The translations under genes and the position numbers were made by a program. The notes under the pieces were generated by a model that saw only the letters and a list, made by a program, of their open reading frames with translations, made no database searches and was not told the origin of the DNA. From an uncultured Collinsella sp. (lineage in GTDB: Bacteria; Actinomycetota; Coriobacteriia; Coriobacteriales; Coriobacteriaceae), in contig UQZC01000121.1 in NCBI GenBank assembly GCA_900545505.1, positions 1-5,133 on the forward strand: 5,133 nt of DNA, written 5' to 3'. Shown in pieces: positions 1-5,133 of the stretch. Positions within the stretch are counted from its first letter, which is position 1, and every line of letters starts with the position of its first letter.

Positions 1-3
1 ATG

Positions 4-10
4 AAGGAGG
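4..10 (+). promoter_or_regulatory. Ribosome binding site of the lipoprotein gene
   Basis: AAGGAGG lies 5 bases before the ATG at 16 and is a near-perfect Shine-Dalgarno match. It sits inside the frame that could be read from the ATG at position 1. This argues that the upstream ATG is not the start and that translation begins at 16. The promoter lies outside the window. Confidence 0.85.
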
Positions 11-15
11 ACACC

Positions 16-858
16 ATGAAGACAACGTTCAAAAAGCCCGTACTCGCATTTCTGACATGCGTCCTGGCGCTCGCCTTTGCCCTGACGGGCTGCAGCGGCG
101 GCGGCAAGGACCCCAAGGCCAACTTCGTCGGCAGCTGGCAGTACTCGGGTGGAACCTTGGATGGCGAAGAGCTCACCGATGAGTACATGGATATGCTCAA
201 GGAGTGGGGCCTCAACTGCGTCCTGATCCTCGACGAGGACGGCACAGGCGTCCTCGATATGTTCCTTGAGGTCGCCGACCTGAAATGGGAAGCCAAGGAC
301 GCCACCACCGTAACGATCACCGCCGAAGATGAGTCGCACGACCTGAAGCTCAAGGACGACAAGCTCGTCCTTGAGGTGGAAGGCGACAAGCTTATCTTCA
401 CCAAGTCCGACAAGGATCTGTCCGGCACGGTGAAGAAGGATCGCGAGGCGGCCGAGAAGGAAGAAGAGGTCGATGAGGCCGTCGAAGACGACGACGTCCA
501 GAGTGTCGAAATCTCCCCCGCCGTCACCGTCGCCGATGACGATCTGTGCACCATCACCATCACCGAGAAATTCAAGGACGACTGGGGCGACATCGGCTTT
601 GTCGTCAACATCACCAACAAGAGCGACAAGGACCTGACCTTCTACGCTCCTTCCGGCAAGACCAACGTCAACGGCACTATGAAGGAACCCTGGTTCTCGG
701 CTAACCTGATGCCCGGCACCAGCGCCACCGAGGAATTCACGTTCTCGAGCGGCGAGCTTGACAGCCTTGACGACCTGGTCAATACGACCATCGGCATCGA
801 CGCCTACCTGACCGATTCCTACGAGGACGTCGCCTCTTACAGCGCAACCATCGCGTAA
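16..858 (+). CDS. Putative two-domain surface lipoprotein, unknown function
   Basis: This encodes a 280-residue exported lipoprotein. The N-terminus has a basic start (Lys2, Lys6, Lys7), a hydrophobic stretch at about 9-22 and the lipobox LTGC at 23-26, so Cys26 should be lipid-modified and anchored on the outer face of the membrane. Mature residues 36-130 have a GSW motif (39-41), a DEDGTG turn (73-78) and alternating beta-rich segments ending in KLIFTK. This resembles small lipocalin-like or beta-barrel 'GTW...DGTG' lipoprotein domains. A very acidic, Glu/Asp-rich linker follows at about 138-162. A second beta-rich domain (about 163-280, with a VVNITNKSDKDL segment) recalls DUF4352-like or Ig-like folds of Gram-positive lipoproteins. 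I chose the start at 16 over the in-frame ATG at 1 because AAGGAGG lies 5 bases before it. The gene stands alone on the + strand, converges on the signalling operon and has its own terminator. The lipoprotein call is firm; the domain names are tentative and no substrate can be assigned. Confidence 0.88.
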   Translation: MKTTFKKPVLAFLTCVLALAFALTGCSGGGKDPKANFVGSWQYSGGTLDGEELTDEYMDMLKEWGLNCVLILDEDGTGVLDMFLEVADLKWEAKDATTVTITAEDESHDLKLKDDKLVLEVEGDKLIFTKSDKDLSGTVKKDREAAEKEEEVDEAVEDDDVQSVEISPAVTVADDDLCTITITEKFKDDWGDIGFVVNITNKSDKDLTFYAPSGKTNVNGTMKEPWFSANLMPGTSATEEFTFSSGELDSLDDLVNTTIGIDAYLTDSYEDVASYSATIA

Positions 859-875
859 CGGCAGACACCGATAGC

Positions 876-899
876 CGCGGATTGGCGGACACATCCGCG
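876..899. repeat. Short inverted repeat in the convergent intergenic region
   Basis: CGCGGAT at 876-882 is a perfect inverted match to ATCCGCG at 893-899, with a 10-base loop. The right arm can instead pair with GCGGA at 885-889, giving two mutually exclusive hairpins. It lies 17 bases past the lipoprotein stop codon and upstream of the main terminator hairpin. No T-tract follows on either strand, so it is more likely a 3'-end stabilising fold than a terminator. Confidence 0.4.
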
Positions 900-910
900 C
901 ACTTGCCAGG

Positions 911-949
911 CGGGGCCGCAGGAAATGATCCCGCGGCCCCGTCGTTTTT
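911..949 (+). terminator. Rho-independent terminator of the lipoprotein gene
   Basis: A perfect 9-bp GC-rich stem pairs CGGGGCCGC (911-919) with GCGGCCCCG (933-941). Inner pairs 921-923 with 929-931 extend it beyond an A-C mismatch and leave a loop of about 5 bases. A run of five T follows at 945-949, so it works for + strand transcription from the lipoprotein gene. Read on the - strand the hairpin is not followed by a U-tract, so it does not look like an efficient terminator for the converging operon. Confidence 0.85.
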
Positions 950-964
950 ATGCCGATGCGTAAC

Positions 965-978
965 GAGCGCTAGCGCTC
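965..978. repeat. Perfect 14-bp palindrome over the response-regulator stop codon
   Basis: GAGCGCTAGCGCTC is its own reverse complement and contains the TAG stop (970-972) and the last sense codons of the response-regulator gene. As RNA it could fold as a 5-bp stem (965-969 with 974-978) with a CTAG loop. No U-run follows on the - strand, so I do not call it a terminator. Part of the palindrome is fixed by coding, so its meaning is uncertain. Confidence 0.5.
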
Positions 979-1590
979 CATGTTGGGAACGATGCTGCCC
1001 TCCGTTACTGCGCGCACGGCCAAGCGCATGATGTTGTCGTAGCCGGTCTTGCTCAGGATCTCCGAGATGCGACGCTTGATGGTGCCCTCACTCATAAACA
1101 GCTCGGCCGCGATCTCGCGACGGCTCTTGCCCTCGCAGGCAAGGCGCAAAATCGATAGCTCAACATCGTCGAGTGCCGCCGTACCCGAAAAAATACTCTC
1201 GGGCGGCTTGGGAAACGTGCAATAGCCCGCCAGCGTGGAGCGCATCACGGCGAATAGCTCGTCGATACCGACGTTCTTGTACACAAAGCTATCGACGCCC
1301 GCCTCGCGGGCCTGATCGACAAAGGTGATCTCGGGCATGCCGGTCATGATAATGACGCGGCACTCGGGCAGTTGTTCTTTAATGCGCGCCGCCGCCACGA
1401 TGCCGTTGGAATCATGCTCGGTGCATACGTCCATCAGTATCATGTCCGGGCGCTCCTTGAGCGCGACACCCAAGGCCTCGGAAGCATCGGCAATGGCGGA
1501 AACAACGGTCATATCGGGCTGGTCGCCAACGGAACGCGCCAGGCTCTCGCGCAGGATGGCCTGGTCTTCGACTATAAGGACGCGGATCAT
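970..1590 (-). CDS. NarL/LuxR-family response regulator
   Basis: This encodes a 206-residue DNA-binding response regulator, the output of the two-component system encoded just upstream. Residues 1-118 are a receiver domain with the acidic pair Glu8/Asp9, phospho-acceptor Asp54 at the end of beta3 (ILMD), switch Thr83 (IIMTG) and invariant Lys105 (FVYKN). After a linker, residues about 138-196 form a LuxR-type helix-turn-helix: ILRLACEGKSRREIAAELF (147-165) followed by recognition-helix region SEGTIKRRISEILSKTG (167-183). The usual TVKxH pattern is replaced by TIKRR. Length is normal for NarL-type regulators. The ATG at 1590 has an AAAGGAG site 6 bases upstream, and ATGA overlaps the kinase stop codon, indicating translational coupling. 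The cognate kinase is almost certainly the adjacent gene; target promoters are unknown, with self-regulation possible. Confidence 0.95.
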   Translation of the reverse strand: MIRVLIVEDQAILRESLARSVGDQPDMTVVSAIADASEALGVALKERPDMILMDVCTEHDSNGIVAAARIKEQLPECRVIIMTGMPEITFVDQAREAGVDSFVYKNVGIDELFAVMRSTLAGYCTFPKPPESIFSGTAALDDVELSILRLACEGKSRREIAAELFMSEGTIKRRISEILSKTGYDNIMRLAVRAVTEGSIVPNMER

Positions 1591-3086
1591 GAGCTTCTCC
1601 TTTGAGCTGTGGCGCTGGCGTTGAGCGGGATGGACACCGCAAGCGTAAAGGGCGGGGCGGCATGGATTTCCAGGCAGCCGCCCAGATCTTGCGCGACATG
1701 CCTCATACCTGGGATACCCGTTCCCTCGCGATACGATACGGGTGCAGGCGCGCCGTCGTTAGAAACGGTCATCCGCGCAACAGCGCTGTCTTCCGACGTC
1801 TCCCGCCACAGGCGCACATGGACCCGATGGGCCTGTGCATGCTTGGTGGCATTGGTCGAGGCTTCGCGGATAATCTGCAGAAAGGCTGCAGCGACACGCA
1901 CGTCCTCAGGCAGCGCACCCTCTACATCGATCTGCACACTCACCAGGCCAAAAGCATGGACGATGTCACCCAGCTGCTCTGCAGGCTCGCTGGCACCGCC
2001 ACTGCGCAAATCGGCGGCGATTGAGCGCAGCAACGGGTCAATCTGCTCGAGCGACTCATCGTCCAGACGCCCCTCCTCCAAATAGCGATGAAGAATGGAC
2101 AGGCGCTGCCCGATCACATCGTGAACGCGGGCGCGCATACGTAGGTAGGCCGCATTGTCGGCAACCTTTTTAACTTCTTCGATCTGGGACTGGAGCTCTT
2201 GGCCCGCAAGCTCAAGTAGGTGGTTTGCTTGCGCCAAGCGGTCGTAGGCGTGTGCGTATTCCGTCACGTCCAGTCCGATAATGCGCTCAAAGAGGCGGCC
2301 CGAAACCATAACCTCGTCGTGCACAAATAGGCGAATCTCGGCGGGAGAAATCTCGATCACCGCGCGAGCATCACCAAAACGATCCAAGTTAATCCGCACA
2401 CGGTTCCTACTGCTTTCGGGCATTTGCATGCTGAGTTTGCGCAGGTCGTTCCATGTGCCGCTCATGTCACCTAGATCGGTGGGCATATGAAGTTCCACTA
2501 GGTTTTTGCGCATGCAGCGGTTCATGAGCAGCGGACGGCCCCTCGGGTCCAGATACAGGATGCCCACGGGAATCACGTTGATGGTCTCGATCGTCGAGAA
2601 CGCGGTGATATCCTCCTGGCGGTTACGGACGTCCATCAAGAGCGCCGCGATGGAACGAAACAGGAAAAACGCTCCCTCTGCGATAAGGACAACGGTCCAC
2701 GCCGAGCCCATGGCAAAAACCACCGGCGGCGTCACGGCGACAACGAGCAACAGTTCGGCCAGCATGACGAGGCGACGATAGTGCACCATAAGCACCACGC
2801 CGTAGGCAAAGATTGCGGCATTGAGCCACAGCGCTCCGCCCATTGCCCTGGCGCAAACGTCAAGCGGCGCCACCAGATACGAGCCAGACGACGCGAATAA
2901 GATGAGCGCCGAAATCATCAGGTGAAGCACAAGGCTCGCCTCGTAGGCGCAAATCACCTTACGGTTATAGGACGAACGGCGCGATGCGATGAGCGGGACG
3001 TGGATCGTCTGCAGACACGCAGCCAGGGCAAAGACAACATCGAGCGCAACGATTTGGGGAAGGATGAGCGAAATCTGCATCGTCAC
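1587..3086 (-). CDS. Membrane sensor histidine kinase (HisKA_3/NarX type) with PAS-like domain
   Basis: This encodes a 499-residue inner-membrane sensor kinase. Five hydrophobic segments at about 5-27, 50-66, 83-101, 107-125 and 130-150 fit an N-out topology, with basic cytoplasmic loops at 35-43 and 103-105. Residues about 163-275 look like a PAS domain: VIPVGILYLDPRGRPLLMN at 171-189, ending in GLDVTEY. A signalling helix follows (about 276-318). The dimerisation and phosphotransfer helix carries His322 in RARVHDVIGQRL, with the HDxxxQ pattern (His322, Asp323, Gln327) that in HisKA_3 kinases supports both kinase and phosphatase activity. The ATPase domain has an N-box EASTNATKHA (408-417; Glu408, Asn412), a G1 box NDG (443-445) and a G2 box GTGIPGM (455-461), so it should be active. 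The start is GTG at 3086, overlapping the upstream stop as GTGA, with GAGGG 7 bases before it; ATG at 3080 is an alternative. It ends in an ATGA overlap with the regulator gene. The signal is unknown. Confidence 0.93.
   Translation of the reverse strand: MTMQISLILPQIVALDVVFALAACLQTIHVPLIASRRSSYNRKVICAYEASLVLHLMISALILFASSGSYLVAPLDVCARAMGGALWLNAAIFAYGVVLMVHYRRLVMLAELLLVVAVTPPVVFAMGSAWTVVLIAEGAFFLFRSIAALLMDVRNRQEDITAFSTIETINVIPVGILYLDPRGRPLLMNRCMRKNLVELHMPTDLGDMSGTWNDLRKLSMQMPESSRNRVRINLDRFGDARAVIEISPAEIRLFVHDEVMVSGRLFERIIGLDVTEYAHAYDRLAQANHLLELAGQELQSQIEEVKKVADNAAYLRMRARVHDVIGQRLSILHRYLEEGRLDDESLEQIDPLLRSIAADLRSGGASEPAEQLGDIVHAFGLVSVQIDVEGALPEDVRVAAAFLQIIREASTNATKHAQAHRVHVRLWRETSEDSAVARMTVSNDGAPAPVSYREGTGIPGMRHVAQDLGGCLEIHAAPPFTLAVSIPLNASATAQRRSS
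1597..1603 (-). promoter_or_regulatory. Ribosome binding site of the response regulator
   Basis: On the - strand AAAGGAG occurs 6 bases before the ATG at 1590, inside the last codons of the kinase gene. It fixes the regulator start and, with the ATGA overlap, supports re-initiation after translation of the kinase. Confidence 0.8.
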
Positions 3087-4966
3087 TCACCCGCCCTCGG
3101 CATCAAGACGATCATGCGCAGCTGGCCGGGCTCGCCCTCAAGGCGGTATGCCACGTTGCGCCCTTGCAGAGCGCTTTCGAGCTCTTGCGCAGCGGGCGTC
3201 TGCGAAAGATCTGCATCATCGTTGGAAAAAAGCGTGGCGCGCAGCTCGACACTGCATCGGTCATGGTCGCCCAAGTGATACATAAGCGCCGGATGGTCGG
3301 TGGTGTAGGCAAAAAACGCAAAGTCATACACGCAGTCGTACAGGGCGCTTACCGTACTGGCGTGCAACGGGAGCCGTATGGCGATAATCGAGGCGCAATC
3401 GATATCGATGGTGCGCAGGTCGCTTGCGAGCTCGTTGGCGATGAGCTGAATGCGGTCGCGATCAAAACCGCTCTCCCCGTGCTGCGCCAACGTGAGCGAT
3501 CCCTTGCGCTTGCAATAGGCGACAAGCATCTTGGCGCGCTGCAGCATGCGGTAGCGCTCGTGCGAAGACGCTTCGTCGGTCAACGGCGGCAGCGAGCTCA
3601 GCAGGTCGTACATCCCTTTGAGCGCGCGGGCAAGCGCCTGGTCCACGTCTTGGACCAGCAAGGTCTCGGCCTCTTGATCTGCCAGGTGCGTCTTAAGGTC
3701 GTAGTCGGCGGCGAGCAGCTCGTTTTGACGCTGCAGCTCCATGCGACGATGTGCCAGTTCACGGTTAAGCTCGTTGAGCTCCGACACGTCTTGGGCAAGC
3801 AGGGCCGATCCGCCCAGCAGTGGAAAGGCACGGTACATCACATCGGGATCGGACGCCACGGCAAAGGCATGGGCGCGGCCGTGCTCCTGGGTCCGCAACT
3901 CCTCGCGCACGCCTACCGGCACTGGCTTTGACACCGGCGTGGCATAGACCTCCTGCAGGTCGCGCGTTAGAACTTTGAGGTCAAGCGGCAAGGTGTCGAA
4001 GATGCCGGCGATGTCGTGATACGACGGAATGACACCGCAATCGAGACAGATTTCCATCGCCACCACGCACAAGACGCAATAGATGAGCGAGAAGTTGAGC
4101 CTCCATGCCCAGGGCACGCGCAACGCATAGGAGATGGCAAAGAATGCGCCGCCCAGCAGTACGAGCGCCGCCGTACCCGAGAAACGCTGGATGCGAAAGG
4201 ACGAGGACCGACCAACCAGGATAAAAAAGGCCACGAAGTTAAAGGCCGTCCACACTAAGACGGCGAAATAACCCCAGCCGTACGTGTAGTCGTTGCTCCA
4301 GGTGTCGCTTGTACGGTCAAAGCGGAAGACCTGCTGGTGAAAATCGTTGGTGAGCACAAATCCGATAAGCAGGATGGCCACAATCCACAGCGCAGCGCAG
4401 CAGCGGCGACCCAGGCGGTGTTGCTCCAGGCCCGCAAGGCGCAGACCACACAACTGGTAGAGCAGCGGAATGAGCGTCATGGGCACGTAGTACAGGTACC
4501 ACAGCACGGTGGCATAGAACGGCGTGAACGACTTGTACTTGAGAATGACCTCGATCATCCACAGGGCGCAGATGGTGGCGATGGCAACAAGACGGCGGCG
4601 CAACACATAGTCCAAACAGCGCAGATAGACCGATACGCCCCAGATCGAAAATACAATTGCGGCGACAAGCAACGGCAGAGAGCTCGAATGGACGAGCGCA
4701 TCCACGACCTCTTCGGACGCCTCGCTATAGGCGGGCACGGTGTTAGAAAGTTTGGGGTCGAAGGCGAACAGCGCCGGCAAGACTGCCAAAAGCATGAGGA
4801 ACAGCGCGGTGATGGCGCCGGCGATAGCAAAGACGCGGTGACGGTACACCTGATGTGTTATGCCAACAAGGAATCGCGGCATGGCGAAGAGCCTGCCGCC
4901 CCTGGGATCCGCCACGGGTGCGGATCGGGCGGCCGCGTGGCCGATATGTCGCTCGCGGGTACCCAT
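3083..4966 (-). CDS. 7TM sensor protein with degenerate (pseudo)histidine kinase domain
   Basis: This encodes a 627-residue membrane protein. Hydrophobic segments lie at about 47-69, 96-115, 126-142, 148-171, 191-206, 232-252, 264-281 and 291-310: one TM plus a 7TM block. The block has an outward LTNDFHQQVF motif (205-214) like the TN..H signature of the histidine-kinase N-terminal 7TM region. Next come a PAS-like stretch (about 316-396, ending QDVSELN), a long coiled coil (about 393-435), a DHp-like segment (about 438-460), an AYCKRKGSLTLA block (483-494) and an ATPase-like tail (about 505-627). Against the next gene's kinase, by eye, the phospho-His aligns with Asp442, the N-box reads DCVYDFAFFA (544-553), G1 reads NDDA (582-585) and the G2 glycines are absent, so I infer no kinase activity. 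It opens the operon and overlaps the kinase gene by GTGA. The start is uncertain. ATG at 4966 lacks a Shine-Dalgarno but follows a possible -10 closely enough for a leaderless start. ATG at 4882 (599 residues) has a weak CAGG 9 bases upstream. The GTG at 5092 is unlikely. Confidence 0.85.
   Translation of the reverse strand: MGTRERHIGHAAARSAPVADPRGGRLFAMPRFLVGITHQVYRHRVFAIAGAITALFLMLLAVLPALFAFDPKLSNTVPAYSEASEEVVDALVHSSSLPLLVAAIVFSIWGVSVYLRCLDYVLRRRLVAIATICALWMIEVILKYKSFTPFYATVLWYLYYVPMTLIPLLYQLCGLRLAGLEQHRLGRRCCAALWIVAILLIGFVLTNDFHQQVFRFDRTSDTWSNDYTYGWGYFAVLVWTAFNFVAFFILVGRSSSFRIQRFSGTAALVLLGGAFFAISYALRVPWAWRLNFSLIYCVLCVVAMEICLDCGVIPSYHDIAGIFDTLPLDLKVLTRDLQEVYATPVSKPVPVGVREELRTQEHGRAHAFAVASDPDVMYRAFPLLGGSALLAQDVSELNELNRELAHRRMELQRQNELLAADYDLKTHLADQEAETLLVQDVDQALARALKGMYDLLSSLPPLTDEASSHERYRMLQRAKMLVAYCKRKGSLTLAQHGESGFDRDRIQLIANELASDLRTIDIDCASIIAIRLPLHASTVSALYDCVYDFAFFAYTTDHPALMYHLGDHDRCSVELRATLFSNDDADLSQTPAAQELESALQGRNVAYRLEGEPGQLRMIVLMPRAGE
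3094..3098 (-). promoter_or_regulatory. Ribosome binding site favouring the GTG start of the kinase
   Basis: GAGGG on the - strand lies 7 bases before the GTG at 3086 and 13 bases before the in-frame ATG at 3080. The spacing favours the GTG, which also overlaps the preceding stop codon. A weaker GGTGAG at 3086-3091 could serve the ATG instead. Confidence 0.5.
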
Positions 4967-4975
4967 AGTGCTTTT

Positions 4976-4981
4976 AGTGTA
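4976..4981 (-). promoter_or_regulatory. Possible -10 element of the sensor-kinase operon
   Basis: TACACT on the - strand fits the TANNNT pattern and ends 9 bases before the ATG at 4966. No good -35 is visible; the nearest T-rich hexamer, GCTTTT at 4998-5003 with 16-base spacing, is poor and lies in the loop of the adjacent inverted repeat. If real, the transcript would begin at or within a few bases of the ATG (leaderless). If translation starts at 4882, the leader would be about 85 bases. Confidence 0.3.
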
Positions 4982-4983
4982 CC

Positions 4984-5015
4984 GACAGGTGGGCCCAAAA
5001 AGCGGGCCACATGTC
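4984..5015. repeat. Long imperfect inverted repeat upstream of the operon
   Basis: On the + strand GACAGGTGGGCCC (4984-4996) pairs with GGGCCACATGTC (5004-5015) around a 7-base loop (AAAAAGC). This gives twelve base pairs with one G-A mismatch (4988/5011) and one bulged G (4992 or 4993). No T-tract follows on either strand, so it is not a standard terminator. It sits directly upstream of the possible -10 of the operon. It could be an operator, perhaps for the dimeric LuxR-type regulator encoded by the operon, or a dispersed intergenic repeat. Confidence 0.6.
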
Positions 5016-5133
5016 CCAAAATCCGCAGATGGCAAGGCGCCCGGCAGCCTCCCCCGTCCGGCACTTCCCGATATCCGCCCGCCCCAAACCACCGCAAAGG
5101 GGACAGCTCCAAGGACTTCATCGCGCCGATGAG
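5016..5133. other. Non-coding upstream region, nothing assigned
   Basis: I see no supported gene, RNA or terminator here. Reading frames extend through it on both strands, but none has a good start with a Shine-Dalgarno or a recognisable protein. A - strand gene ending at the TGA at 5118-5120, or a + strand gene starting at the ATG at 5129, cannot be excluded because the window ends there. Confidence 0.4.

Noticed and set aside
1..15. In-frame ATG at position 1 as the lipoprotein start
   Set aside because: AAGGAGG lies within these bases, at correct spacing for the ATG at 16, and the signal peptide begins properly at 16.
1602..2085. Overlapping + strand open frames of 140 and 158 codons opposite the histidine kinase
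   Set aside because: Both are antisense to the catalytic domain of the kinase, with Arg/Ser-rich low-complexity translations typical of shadow frames.
3164..3931. 255-codon + strand open frame opposite the 7TM gene
   Set aside because: It lies wholly antisense to a gene with clear TM, coiled-coil and kinase-like features; long antisense frames are common in GC-rich DNA, and no Shine-Dalgarno or domain was seen.
4984..5015. Inverted repeat as a rho-independent terminator of an upstream gene
   Set aside because: Neither strand has a T-tract directly after the stem; the T-run (A-run on +) is in the loop.
4967..5092. N-terminal extension of the 7TM protein from GTG at 5092
   Set aside because: It would run through the inverted repeat and the putative promoter, is Gly/Arg/Pro-rich with no domain, and has no well-placed Shine-Dalgarno.
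4858..5121. 87-codon - strand frame starting at ATG 5121
   Set aside because: It overlaps the 7TM gene start in another frame, crosses the inverted repeat and shows no recognisable protein. It could be the tail of a gene outside the window, but nothing supports that.
5129..5133. ATG at 5129 as the start of a divergent + strand gene
   Set aside because: Only five bases are visible, and AAGGA at 5111-5115 is 13 bases away, too far for a confident site.

Overview
The window is GC-rich (roughly 60% by eye) and carries clear Shine-Dalgarno sites, a Gram-positive style lipoprotein and a 7TM sensor family that I associate with gut Coriobacteriia (Collinsella, Eggerthella and relatives). A Collinsella-like actinobacterium is my best guess. 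It is inferred from composition and protein style, not from a marker gene.

Layout: (1) Positions 16-858, + strand: a two-domain secreted lipoprotein with its own ribosome binding site. It is followed by a strong intrinsic terminator at 911-949. (2) Positions 970-4966, - strand: a three-gene operon, read right to left. The first gene encodes an 8-TM protein (one TM plus a 7TM histidine-kinase-type sensor region) whose cytoplasmic part looks like a catalytically dead histidine kinase. It overlaps by 4 bases (GTGA) the second gene, an intact PAS-containing sensor histidine kinase of the HisKA_3/NarX type. That gene overlaps by 4 bases (ATGA) the third, a NarL/LuxR-type response regulator. (3) Positions 4967-5133: the upstream region of the operon. 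It has a long imperfect inverted repeat at 4984-5015, directly before a possible -10 element, and no convincing gene.

Working model (inference): the 7TM pseudokinase senses an external cue and modulates the active kinase, perhaps through a heterodimer. The kinase phosphorylates or dephosphorylates Asp54 of the regulator, which binds DNA through its C-terminal HTH. The 4-base overlaps suggest translational coupling and a fixed stoichiometry. The lipoprotein gene converges on the operon; nothing in the sequence ties it functionally to the signalling genes.

The main item of interest is this three-component arrangement, with a degenerate kinase that appears structurally parallel to the active kinase beside it. 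No RNA genes, CRISPR arrays or mobile elements were seen. No stretch above 300 bases lacks a gene.
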